Source: Strigamia acuminata (taxonomy: Eukaryota > Arthropoda > Chilopoda > Geophilomorpha > Linotaeniidae). Taken from it: DNA of 62,000 bases. The notes below the pieces were generated by a model. That model did no database searches. It was not told where the DNA came from and was given only the letters and a program-made list of their open reading frames with translations. The stretch's first letter is position 1; each line of letters opens with the position of its first letter. A program made the translations under genes and the position numbers. The stretch is taken from the NCBI GenBank assembly GCA_949358305.1, contig CASHSZ010000091.1:1-62000 (forward strand). The letters run 5' to 3'. Below are positions 29,774 to 36,381 of this stretch, in pieces.

Positions 29774-29777
29774 AAGT
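29774..29777. repeat. Target-site duplication AAGT, left copy
   Basis: AAGT ends the interrupted satellite monomer and recurs at 31271-31274. Joining the flanks regenerates the normal satellite string GCTAAGTCAACTGC. Confidence 0.88.
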
Positions 29778-30128
29778 TGTTGCGGTCTGTCAACACCAAA
29801 CAGCTAGGAATGGGGTTGGGGCTATTTGAATTTCCCGCCTCTAAAAACTCAAGTGATCGTATTGTTAAATTCGTACGAAAACCGCGCTGAGAACACAAAT
29901 CCGCACTGAAAACTATTGTTGAATGCATGGAGCATTGATGGGAACACCGTTGATTAATATCCAATGGAGTGCTGAATCAATGGCTAATCCAGGGAAAGGC
30001 TTAACTACTCGCGCCACATTGCTTAAATAACATGAAACGGGAGTAAAATTAAAAACAACTTCTTTAATCTAAGTTAAACAGAAGAGTGATGAAAATACAT
30101 CAATTACATTGGTTCTTTTGGAACCGCA

Positions 30129-30136
30129 CATGCGCA
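30129..30136. promoter_or_regulatory. NRF1-like half site CATGCGCA in solo LTR
   Basis: CATGCGCA resembles half of the NRF1 palindrome. It lies about 60 bp before the X-box-like motif. The call rests on sequence match alone. Confidence 0.25.
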
Positions 30137-30196
30137 GTAACCATTACGGCACGCGCCAAGCCGATAGCGGCGAAATACAATAACAAAAGAAACTCC

Positions 30197-30210
30197 GTTG
30201 TCATAGCAAC
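30197..30210. promoter_or_regulatory. X-box-like palindrome in solo LTR
   Basis: GTTGTCATAGCAAC differs from the classical RFX-bound palindrome by two transitions. It sits in a longer inverted repeat, CTCCGTTG (30193-30200) and CAACGGAG (30207-30214). It could be an RFX site or only a hairpin. Confidence 0.35.
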
Positions 30211-30368
30211 GGAGGAAACGAAATCACAGCAAAGTTGTAGTTACATAAAAACTGCACGAAATAAAGATTGTGACATACTAAAATGATCACAAGAATACCA
30301 GGAATATTTAATCTAATCACAACAATAAGATCTGAAAAGTAAAACAGTGCAAACGGAGCAAAAACAAT

Positions 30369-30387
30369 GATCGTCAAGCAGACGATC
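30369..30387. other. Perfect 7-bp hairpin in solo LTR
   Basis: GATCGTC, a 5-nt loop AAGCA, then GACGATC. The stem is perfect. Function is unknown. Confidence 0.5.
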
Positions 30388-30753
30388 GAGACAGCCAATC
30401 AGCGTCAAGCAAAATGATGTCATCAAAACATTTGAATTCCGAACGGAATAAAAATGCAAAAATAGCAAAGAATACAGGTGAAAACACTTCGAAATGAAAT
30501 AATAAATAAGTATAATAGTATAATAAATTCAAAGCAAACGATTACATCATCAAAATTGCCGATAAATCAACATGGCGCCCAACGGTCACCTAATCGGCGG
30601 CAAAGCAACACAGTTTGAAAATACAAGTTTAAGATTTGAATAAAAACACCTGACAATGTTGAAATAAATATAGGAAATATAATTTCCCGAACAAAACCAC
30701 ACTATTTAATCAAAACTACACAGAAATGGATCGTAACACGAACGAAACGAACA

Positions 30754-30784
30754 TCGTCGGCCGCGCCCATATGGTGGCCGACGA
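30754..30784. other. GC-rich 9-bp hairpin in solo LTR
   Basis: TCGTCGGCC at 30754-30762 pairs with GGCCGACGA at 30776-30784 across a 13-nt loop. It is a conspicuous GC-rich island in AT-rich DNA and could be a structured RNA element of the LTR. Confidence 0.5.
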
Positions 30785-30954
30785 CGAACGTTCGTAACGA
30801 CGAAACGAAAACTCTATGACAAAATCTGAGCACACCAAACGAAAGAGCACACCGGAATTAGTACAAAACAATACTAAAACACAACAAAACTACCATAAAA
30901 AGGTGAAAACGAAACGTTAGAAGTTCTGAAATAATAAGACTAGGAATTGAAAAA

Positions 30955-30962
30955 TGACGTCA
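30955..30962. promoter_or_regulatory. Perfect CRE palindrome TGACGTCA
   Basis: This is a full CREB/ATF consensus octamer inside the solo LTR. A decayed relative, TGATGTCATCA, lies at 30415-30425. Binding-site identity is inferred from sequence only. Confidence 0.4.
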
Positions 30963-31270
30963 CGCGTATAGCGTAACTGTGCTGCATTTCGACGAATGCA
31001 CTCAAAAATGCCGTACAACAAGAAAAATGCATTAGAATTGATAAAATAAAACAAAATACGCAATAAAATACTGAAAATAAGTGACAATAAATTGAATTAT
31101 CCCATTTCACAACACTAAAACACTAAATAACATTGAAAAAGTTTAATAAGTCAAAATTCCTGCAAAGTGAAAAATAAAACACTAAAGGAAAATTAAACAA
31201 ATCAAAGCAAATTAGTAATATTTATTGACACAATCTCAGCACAACAATTCTTCCACGCTGTCTTGCAACA

Positions 31271-31413
31271 AAGTCAACTGCAATGTAAAATAAGCTCAAA
31301 ATTTTTTTTTCAAAATTTAATGCTTGGGTGTTGCTAAAACTTATATTGAAGGCTTCTACTAAGGTTTAAACACTATTTCTGAACATTCAGAGACATTGGA
31401 CTTGTGGTGTTTG
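31271..31413 (+). repeat. Single satellite monomer between the two insertions
   Basis: A type B monomer begins with AAGT, the right target duplication of the solo LTR, and ends with TTTG, the left target duplication of the next element. Its AACTGCAATGTAAAAT motif matches monomers near 19.28 kb and 26.66 kb. The distance between the two target sites is 139 bp both here and in the uninterrupted copy at 26660-26799. Confidence 0.95.
31410..31413. repeat. Target-site duplication TTTG, left copy
   Basis: TTTG precedes the 5' LTR and recurs at 37097-37100. Joining the flanks restores the satellite string GGTGTTTGTGCTAAG. Confidence 0.92.
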
Positions 31414-31607
31414 TGTTTCGAGCAACAGAAAGGAGGAAAGAGAGACCACAACTGCTCGTCAATTTGATAGTAGTTTGATTTTATGTGTTCGAAAATGTAA
31501 AGAAGAGTTACTAATTTTGGTCTTATAATTGTATTATTTATTTAGCAAATATCTAATCTTTTTCTGTTGTAATAGGAATTTTACATGTCTTTTTTGTGTG
31601 CCAATTT

Positions 31608-31612
31608 TCAGT
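31608..31612 (+). promoter_or_regulatory. Candidate initiator TCAGT in 5' LTR
   Basis: TCAGT matches the arthropod initiator core. If transcription starts here, R would include the ATTAAA at 31899-31904, a workable order for an LTR. A second TCAGT at 32046-32050, followed by ATAGG, is an alternative but would leave ATTAAA upstream of the start. No strong TATA box is evident. Confidence 0.3.
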
Positions 31613-31898
31613 AAAGACAATGTTTGTTAGGTATTTTATCTCTTAGAATGACAAGGTCAAGGTTTAGGAATTTTTAGTCTTGTTTTCCAATGATTTCTGT
31701 TAATTTTAAGTTGATTTTATCTCTATTATGAGGCACAATGCAAGCTTTAACTTATGTTATTTATGAATTTAGTCACTAGGTGCCTCATGAGTTTGTTGTT
31801 GCTATAGAATTGTTGTTGTTATGAAGTTGTTACACTCTTGTTATGAAGAATTAGATGTAGTTAAGTTGAATTTGCCTCCATGTTAATGTTTTGAAATG

Positions 31899-31904
31899 AT
31901 TAAA
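31899..31904 (+). terminator. Candidate poly(A) signal ATTAAA in the LTR
   Basis: ATTAAA is the common variant of the polyadenylation hexamer. The equivalent in the 3' LTR is at 36867-36872, where it would act to end the element's RNA. It is a short motif in AT-rich DNA, so support is limited. Confidence 0.3.
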
Positions 31905-32132
31905 AGCATTATCTGGATTTTTCTACACAAAGGTTTATTTTATTCAACATCCAACATGTGTGAGTAGGGAAATTTAACCCCAAACTCCCTGGAGCAGCTC
32001 CCCACAAGATCCAGTGCAGAAACTCAAGTCAACTCATTTCTCCTCTCAGTATAGGCCTATGGGAAATTTGCCAAGAATTCCCCATCGCGTTACAACTCGT
32101 CGCATCACGGCAGTGGCGAGTTGCAACATTTT

Positions 32133-32146
32133 TGGTACCGTGACCC
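32133..32146 (+). other. Primer-binding-site candidate
   Basis: TGGTACCGTGACCC begins 4 nt after the 5' LTR. It starts with TGG, complementary to the CCA end of a tRNA, as expected for minus-strand primer binding. I cannot assign the tRNA with confidence. Confidence 0.65.
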
Positions 32147-33298
32147 AAGGATTTTGTTGTTGCCAACCAGGATTTTCGTCCAGTTTTTCCAGTGGATTTC
32201 AGTGCACGTCATTGCATTTTTAGCCAGGTGTGTGACGTCGATTTCACGGTGATTTGCGTGTGTGTTCCCAGCTTCACAGTGAGGCAGTGTGTGGCATCTA
32301 GTTCGCAGTAAGCAGTGTGTGGTGCCGATTTTCGTGGTGTGAAGTGTGTGACAACAAGTTTTTTGATTTATTTCCACTGGATTATTGTCGCCAATTGCGA
32401 CAGAAGTGTGTTTGTGCTGTGTCGTCCTTCGCAGGCGTCAGGGAGTTGATTCGTCAGTGGATTTTATGTCAAGTGTAACGAGTTCGGAGTCCTTCTACTG
32501 TGGCGGTCAACATAAGGAGACAAGCAAGCGATTTCCTGGTCAACAATTTGAGAAACACAACGCAATGTCAATCTTCAAGTTTATCTGCAGCTGAAAAAAG
32601 AACAAGATTAATTTTAATTCAATTGCTGTTAGAATTTAAGAATTATATTTACTGAAATTAATTCTTTGTCTAATTTTCCAAGGGAGTTTCTGCCAATTTC
32701 GAGCTGTATTTGGGGAGTTTAAAAGGGGTTTTTTTTCATGTCAATAAGTTTGAATATCAAGTTATTATCTCTTTTGTGCGGGGCTATTATTAAATATAGC
32801 TATTATCTCTATTGTGCGGCGCTATTGTATATGATAGCTATTATCTCTTTTGTGCGGCGCTATTATTAAATATAGCTATTATCTCTTTGTGCGGGGTTAT
32901 TGTAAAATATAACTATTTATCTCTTTTGTGCAGTGTTATTGTAAAAGATAACTATTTATCTCGGTTGTGCGGTTAGATATTGAATATTAATTTCGAATTA
33001 AGTGCATTTTGGGGGAATTATCTAGATATTTATGCGGATAAGTTCATTTGTGCGGTCAATAATTCCGTCCCAGTGTATTACGTATAGTGTGTTAAGTCAA
33101 TTTGTCTGTAGTATTCCGGAGTTGAGTTTAGCATTTTATTTCGAGGTCGTTTTTCATTTGCACACCGCATTTGAATTAACGTTAAGCAAGTATAAGTAAG
33201 AGTCTGTGAAGTTCGGAGAATATTCGTGGGAATTTAATTCGCAGTTATTGAGTTGTTGAATAGAATTTTTATTCTCATTCTCTCTTTCTCGAGAATAA
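32147..33298 (+). other. Leader of the retrotransposon (5' UTR)
   Basis: About 1.15 kb between the primer-binding site and the Gag start, with no convincing gene. It contains an upstream ATG at 32466 opening a 42-codon frame that stops at 32594, which might reduce scanning to the main start. It also contains a 38-bp tandem repeat (32763-32980). A packaging signal would be expected here but cannot be recognised. Confidence 0.75.
32763..32980 (+). repeat. 38-bp minisatellite in the leader, about six units
   Basis: TATCT recurs at 32766, 32804, 32842, 32880, 32918 and 32957, steps of 38 (once 39) bp. Each unit carries TTATCTC, then a TTGTGCGG-like box (GTGCAG in the fifth), mostly followed by TATTAT or TATTGTA; the last unit ends earlier. 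The units have diverged, so the repeat is older than the element's insertion. It could form repeated RNA structures or act as an enhancer or packaging element; function is unknown. Confidence 0.85.
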
Positions 33299-36200
33299 AT
33301 GGCAACTGCGGCTGGTTTGACCACGGAAGCAGCGGAAGAGAAAGAAACACAATGGCAAGCCAAGGCCCAAGGAGCAGAGGATCTGCTCTTGACATCTGCA
33401 AACGTTCTCGACGGGGGTGAGCTTGAAGCTCTCCACGCAACAATAGATGCGCAGTTGAGTGACCTTATTGATGAGCTCGCTGTCTTTAAAGACAAAATAG
33501 AACGTTCAGATTACCTGCTTGGTTTGAGACGTCTTGAAGACATTAGGACAAAGGTCAATCTTCTTAAGCAAAGGACAAAGTTTTCGAAGCAGATGCAGGA
33601 CAAGTTTGGGGCCCATCCAGGCGGCAATACGTTAATGAATTCGGGATTTCTGAACAACTCATCAATCATATCACGGAAGACTACAAAGCTTCCAAAGCTG
33701 ACTCTTCAGAAATTTGACGGGAATCCGATGGAGTATAAGAGCTTCATGGATATGTTTTCAACCACAGTTGACGCCGATGCCGAGTTATCGAACGTCGAAA
33801 AACTTCAATATCTTAAATCAAGCTGTATCGGGGAAGCTGAAGTGGCGATTAAGTCGTACCCACTTACTAACGATTCGTATTTAATGGCACTTAGCAGTTT
33901 AGAAGGACTTTTTGGGTCAGAAGTAGCCCAAAAGAACGCTCTGGCGAGGAAAATTCGTGAAGCCGAAGCAGTTAAAGATTTGTACCCAATCCAGCCGGTA
34001 AAATCTCTATTGACGTCCCTCACCGGTGCTTTCCGAACATTAGAACAGTTGAAGTTCCCAGTTACGACTACTGGATTATTTCTAATCCCGGAATTATTGC
34101 GGAAGTTTCCACCGGAATTGGGAAGACGATTTCATAGGATTTACAAAGGAAACGTAGAAAACGTTAATTTATTTCTCGAATTTGTAGCAAGCGAAGTCAG
34201 AGTAGCAGAATTATCAGACGATAGCGTATTTACCAGTCAGAAAGTCACCAAGAAAAGTGAGAAACCAGCAACTAGAGAGCAAAAAGAAGAATTACGAGGG
34301 ACCATGTCATCTTGCGCGGTTGCGCAAAATACGTCATTCGGGTCCAATACGAAAGAATCATTCAAACCAAAATCAGGTCCAGTCCGGAAATTGATCTGTG
34401 CCTTCTGTGAAGGAGATCATTTTAACAATAATTGCGACGCAAATCTGGAAGTTTCGGAGAAATACGACATCGTTAAGCGAAAACGTCTATGCTTTAATTG
34501 CCTGAGACCAAGCCATACAGTGGGTAACTGCCCTGTAAAATTTTGTTGCCGATCATGCGGTGGTCGACACCATTCTTCAATTTGTAACAGAGGTCATGCG
34601 GAAAAGCCAACTGATACCAAAGAAGAGAACGTCTCCGCCAACGTCTCGTTGTCGGTCTCAAGTGACGTCCAGCTAATGGTTTTCACAGCCTTGTTCGTCC
34701 GAAAGAGTGGCAAAACAATCCCAGTTCGTGGATTACTCGATCCGGGTAGTCATCGTTCATATATTACGAAGCGGTTAGCAAAGAAATTACACCTAAACAA
34801 GATTGAGACGTATCACACCATGACCCAGTGTCTGCTGAACAAGGAACCAGTTCCTACAACTCATGACGTGTTTAGATTCGAGTTGCAGTCTCGTCACGAC
34901 AAGCAGAAAGTGTCTGTATTTGCTCTTGATATCGACACACTTCCCAATATAAAGGGAGTGGTAAATCACCAGACGCTGCAACAAATCAAGTCGTTTAATC
35001 TTGAGATGGCAGAACCACATCCCTCCGTGTCGGATGAGGTAGATGTCTTGATCGGAAGCGGAGCATGGTGGAAAATAATTCAAGCGGGAACGAAGAGAAT
35101 TAGTCCAGAATTAGGAATGATGAAAACAGTTTTTGGATGGATTTTAAACGGACGAATTAACTCAAAAGAGCCTTCCATCTACAAAGACGATATCTCACTG
35201 GGAGATGTATCGTGTATGGCGATCGATTCTGGAAAGAAGATGACTTTCAACACTTCAAAAAAGGACAAAGGCGGGTTTGGACAGGCGAATTCCACATCAA
35301 TGCCCGACGAGAAAAGCGAAAAGGGTGGAGTACGAGCAAAAGGCGTCATCGCTTCTCGTTTTGCCGCGAGCCGCTCTAGCGAGCTGGAGGTACGGCATCC
35401 TGACGTCCCCATCGAATTGGAAATGGATGGAAAGCGGACGTTTAAAGGGATAAGGTCGGGCAAGATGGCGATTTCTCAGAGTCCTGACACACTGGAGTCT
35501 ACGGAAAAGAAAGGAGAATTTCCGAAAAATTTCAAAAAAGATGAAGAAAAGGGTTTAAGTAAATGGAGGAAGATATTGAAATGGAGTCGCAAGAAACTCA
35601 CCAATTCGCACAGAAGATCAAATGCAGTCACAAAGGCCACGGGAAATATACATTTAGTAATTGGCCCAATGTTTTCTGGAAAAACTACTGCTTTACTTAA
35701 TGTAATCCGAAATGAAGAAGAAAATTCTTGCCTGCTTGTTAAGCATTTGACAGACGTTAGATATAGTAAAGATGAAATGGTTAGCCACACCGGACAACGA
35801 CGTCCAGCGGTTCGGGTCGCGTTGTTACAGGAAATCAAGAAAATTGCGGAGTCGGTCAAGACGATAGGTATCGACGAAGGGCAATTTTTCGGAGACATCG
35901 ATTCGTTTTCCGACAAAATGGCGAACGAAGGAAAGAATGTAATAATTGCCGCTTTAAATGGTGATTTTAAGAGACAGGAATTCAAGGCAGTATCTAATCT
36001 CATTCCACTAGCGGAAACTATTGTCAAACTTCATGCCAAATGCCACTTTTGTGGAAACCAAGCGTCATTCACCAAACGAATATCGGGCGAAACGCAAGTT
36101 CAGGTTGTAGGAGGAGAGGAGAAATACAAGCCGACGTGTCGTACCTGTTTTCAGAAATCAATCAATTCTATAGAAGTCAAGAGAAAGCTAATTAATGAAG

Positions 36201-36307
36201 CGGCACATTTAAGTTTAGCGATTTTGAATCGAAGATTACCTCCATGGGTGGCCAGTTTGATCCGCAAAAAAAATTGCGCTTACCTTAAGGAGTCATTAGG
36301 GAGCTGA
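33299..36307 (+). CDS. Gag-protease-thymidine kinase polyprotein
   Basis: A 1002-aa polyprotein of a BEL/Pao-type retrotransposon. The ATG follows an in-frame TAA directly and has a strong context (A at -3, G at +4), so the start is secure. Order: N-terminal helical region (1-125); DUF1759-like Gag with KLPKLTLQKFDGNPMEYKSF (130-149); three zinc knuckles (C367-C379, C398-C411, C417-C429); DUF1758-like aspartic protease (about 460-622), its active-site box reading LLDPGSHRSYI with Asp481; a 160-residue linker rich in charged residues; a thymidine kinase domain (783-953) with P-loop GPMFSGKT (789-796), IDEGQFF with Glu860, four zinc cysteines (915, 918, 947, 950) and the lasso segment GGEEKYKP (938-945); and a 49-residue tail. 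Family knowledge: type II TK phosphorylates thymidine with ATP. RT, RNase H and integrase are absent. Oddity: DPG replaces the usual D-S/T-G of the protease. Whether the kinase is cleaved free or acts inside particles is unknown. Confidence 0.95.
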   Translation: MATAAGLTTEAAEEKETQWQAKAQGAEDLLLTSANVLDGGELEALHATIDAQLSDLIDELAVFKDKIERSDYLLGLRRLEDIRTKVNLLKQRTKFSKQMQDKFGAHPGGNTLMNSGFLNNSSIISRKTTKLPKLTLQKFDGNPMEYKSFMDMFSTTVDADAELSNVEKLQYLKSSCIGEAEVAIKSYPLTNDSYLMALSSLEGLFGSEVAQKNALARKIREAEAVKDLYPIQPVKSLLTSLTGAFRTLEQLKFPVTTTGLFLIPELLRKFPPELGRRFHRIYKGNVENVNLFLEFVASEVRVAELSDDSVFTSQKVTKKSEKPATREQKEELRGTMSSCAVAQNTSFGSNTKESFKPKSGPVRKLICAFCEGDHFNNNCDANLEVSEKYDIVKRKRLCFNCLRPSHTVGNCPVKFCCRSCGGRHHSSICNRGHAEKPTDTKEENVSANVSLSVSSDVQLMVFTALFVRKSGKTIPVRGLLDPGSHRSYITKRLAKKLHLNKIETYHTMTQCLLNKEPVPTTHDVFRFELQSRHDKQKVSVFALDIDTLPNIKGVVNHQTLQQIKSFNLEMAEPHPSVSDEVDVLIGSGAWWKIIQAGTKRISPELGMMKTVFGWILNGRINSKEPSIYKDDISLGDVSCMAIDSGKKMTFNTSKKDKGGFGQANSTSMPDEKSEKGGVRAKGVIASRFAASRSSELEVRHPDVPIELEMDGKRTFKGIRSGKMAISQSPDTLESTEKKGEFPKNFKKDEEKGLSKWRKILKWSRKKLTNSHRRSNAVTKATGNIHLVIGPMFSGKTTALLNVIRNEEENSCLLVKHLTDVRYSKDEMVSHTGQRRPAVRVALLQEIKKIAESVKTIGIDEGQFFGDIDSFSDKMANEGKNVIIAALNGDFKRQEFKAVSNLIPLAETIVKLHAKCHFCGNQASFTKRISGETQVQVVGGEEKYKPTCRTCFQKSINSIEVKRKLINEAAHLSLAILNRRLPPWVASLIRKKNCAYLKESLGS
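33689..34213 (+). other. Gag domain (DUF1759-like) in the polyprotein
   Basis: Residues 131-305. The LPKL...F-G-P-Y-F pattern followed by EKLQYLKSSCIGEA and LEGLFG is typical of BEL/Pao Gag proteins, which assemble virus-like particles. The region appears complete and unbroken. Confidence 0.88.
34397..34585 (+). other. Three zinc knuckles (nucleocapsid)
   Basis: Residues 367-429. The spacings are C-X2-C-X3-H-X4-C, C-X2-C-X4-H-X4-C and C-X2-C-X3-H-X4-C. All Cys and His ligands are present. They are expected to bind element RNA for packaging. Confidence 0.88.
34676..35164 (+). other. Retropepsin-like protease (DUF1758-like)
   Basis: Residues about 460-622: the active-site loop at 478-488, the second motif VDVLIGSGAWW (581-591) and the terminal FGWILNG (612-618) that typically closes this domain in BEL/Pao. 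The catalytic triplet is D481-P482-G483. Pro482 is encoded CCG, one transition from the Ser codon TCG. Activity is doubtful. Confidence 0.83.
35645..36157 (+). other. Type II thymidine kinase (TK1-like) domain
   Basis: Residues 783-953, about 171 aa, the full catalytic core of the TK1 family. Walker A is GPMFSGKT; the DTRY-like position reads TDVRYSKDE (818-826); the catalytic glutamate is in IDEGQFF; AALNGDFKR (884-892) follows; NLIPLAETIVKL (900-911) leads to CHFCG; and the lasso precedes CRTC. No intron, frameshift or lost motif is visible. The reaction is thymidine + ATP to dTMP + ADP, feeding dTTP. No KEN degradation box, known from vertebrate TK1, is present in the tail. Source (host gene or DNA virus) is unresolved. 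Confidence 0.93.
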
Positions 36308-36381
36308 TCCTAGGTGGATGAGAAGTTTTCAGATTGCTAAGAGGTTCTTCTTCACCTTCTTTTCTTTTCGGCGGCAATCTC
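36308..36381 (+). other. Short 3' non-coding segment before the 3' LTR
   Basis: 74 bp between the stop codon and the 3' LTR. A pyrimidine-rich run (TTCTTCTTCACCTTC and following) occupies the middle. The last bases, GGCGGCAATCTC, are not a polypurine tract, although plus-strand priming normally needs one here. Confidence 0.75.

Larger units (their letters stand above)
1..29777 (+). repeat. Left satellite array, 140/147-bp monomers, head to tail
   Basis: About 210 monomers by length, all in the same orientation; the array continues past the window start. Each monomer shares a core of roughly 77 bp (GGTTTAAACAC, the TTCAGAGACATTGG block, then GTGCTAAGT). It also has a variable part of one of two kinds. 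Type A (140 bp) has GATGAGATCAAAAGTC and TCTCCCAAATCAT. Type B (147 bp) has GAGCTCAAAA or AAGCTCAAAA followed by a long T-run. The first monomers start at 1, 141, 288, 435 and 575, giving steps of 140, 147, 147 and 140. A third form reads AAGTAACTG instead of AAGTCAACTG and is 139 bp. No ORF of 60 codons or more lies inside the array, so it is non-coding. A centromeric or pericentromeric location is plausible from size and structure but unproven. Confidence 0.97.
29778..31270. mobile_element. Solo LTR (1493 bp), probably BEL/Pao type
   Basis: The non-satellite segment starts TGTTGCGG and ends TTGCAACA, with 6-bp terminal inverted repeats TGTTGC/GCAACA and 4-bp target duplications. TG...CA ends, the absence of any coding capacity and the lack of an internal region with a second LTR fit a solo LTR left by LTR-LTR recombination. 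It shares the terminal octamer TTGCAACA with the 715-bp LTRs of the neighbouring element but otherwise looks unrelated, so it would be another family of the same broad type. A non-autonomous DNA transposon is less likely because the inverted repeat stops at 6 bp. Its orientation cannot be fixed. The short ORFs inside are not convincing genes. Confidence 0.72.
31414..32128 (+). repeat. 5' LTR (715 bp)
   Basis: It starts TGTTTCGAGCAAC and ends GTTGCAACA. It is the same length as the copy at 36382-37096, and I found no difference reading the two side by side. It should contain promoter and polyadenylation signals. A purine-only tract lies unusually inside the LTR at 31427-31445. Confidence 0.96.

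Noticed and set aside
1-29777. Regular repeat spacing as a CRISPR array
   Set aside because: The whole 140-147-bp unit repeats with no unique spacers, there are no cas genes, and the setting is eukaryotic satellite DNA.
29743-29964. 73-codon minus-strand frame over the satellite/solo LTR junction
   Set aside because: It spans an insertion junction, so it cannot be an old gene, and it has no recognisable domain.
30086-30398. Overlapping 66- and 65-codon frames on opposite strands inside the solo LTR
   Set aside because: Short, mutually overlapping and compositionally random; they fall in regulatory-type LTR sequence.
29778-31270. Solo LTR as a DNA transposon with terminal inverted repeats
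   Set aside because: The inverted repeat ends after 6 bp, the ends are TG...CA, and no transposase remnant is seen. It is not fully excluded.
32014-32223. Short plus-strand frame across the 5' LTR end, repeated in the 3' LTR (36982-37164)
   Set aside because: It starts with GTG rather than ATG, overlaps the LTR end and primer-binding site, and is repeated only because the LTR is.
32466-32594. 42-codon upstream ORF as a separate gene
   Set aside because: It has no domain or conservation evidence. It is mentioned only as a possible upstream ORF in the leader.
35180-35194. YKDD (residues 628-631) as a reverse transcriptase catalytic box
   Set aside because: It lies only about 10 residues past the protease end, with no other RT motifs before or after it. 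The spacing is impossible for an RT domain, so it is a chance match.
35476-36027. 183-codon minus-strand frame
   Set aside because: It is antisense to the thymidine kinase region; its residue pattern is the shadow of the real frame and matches no family I recognise.
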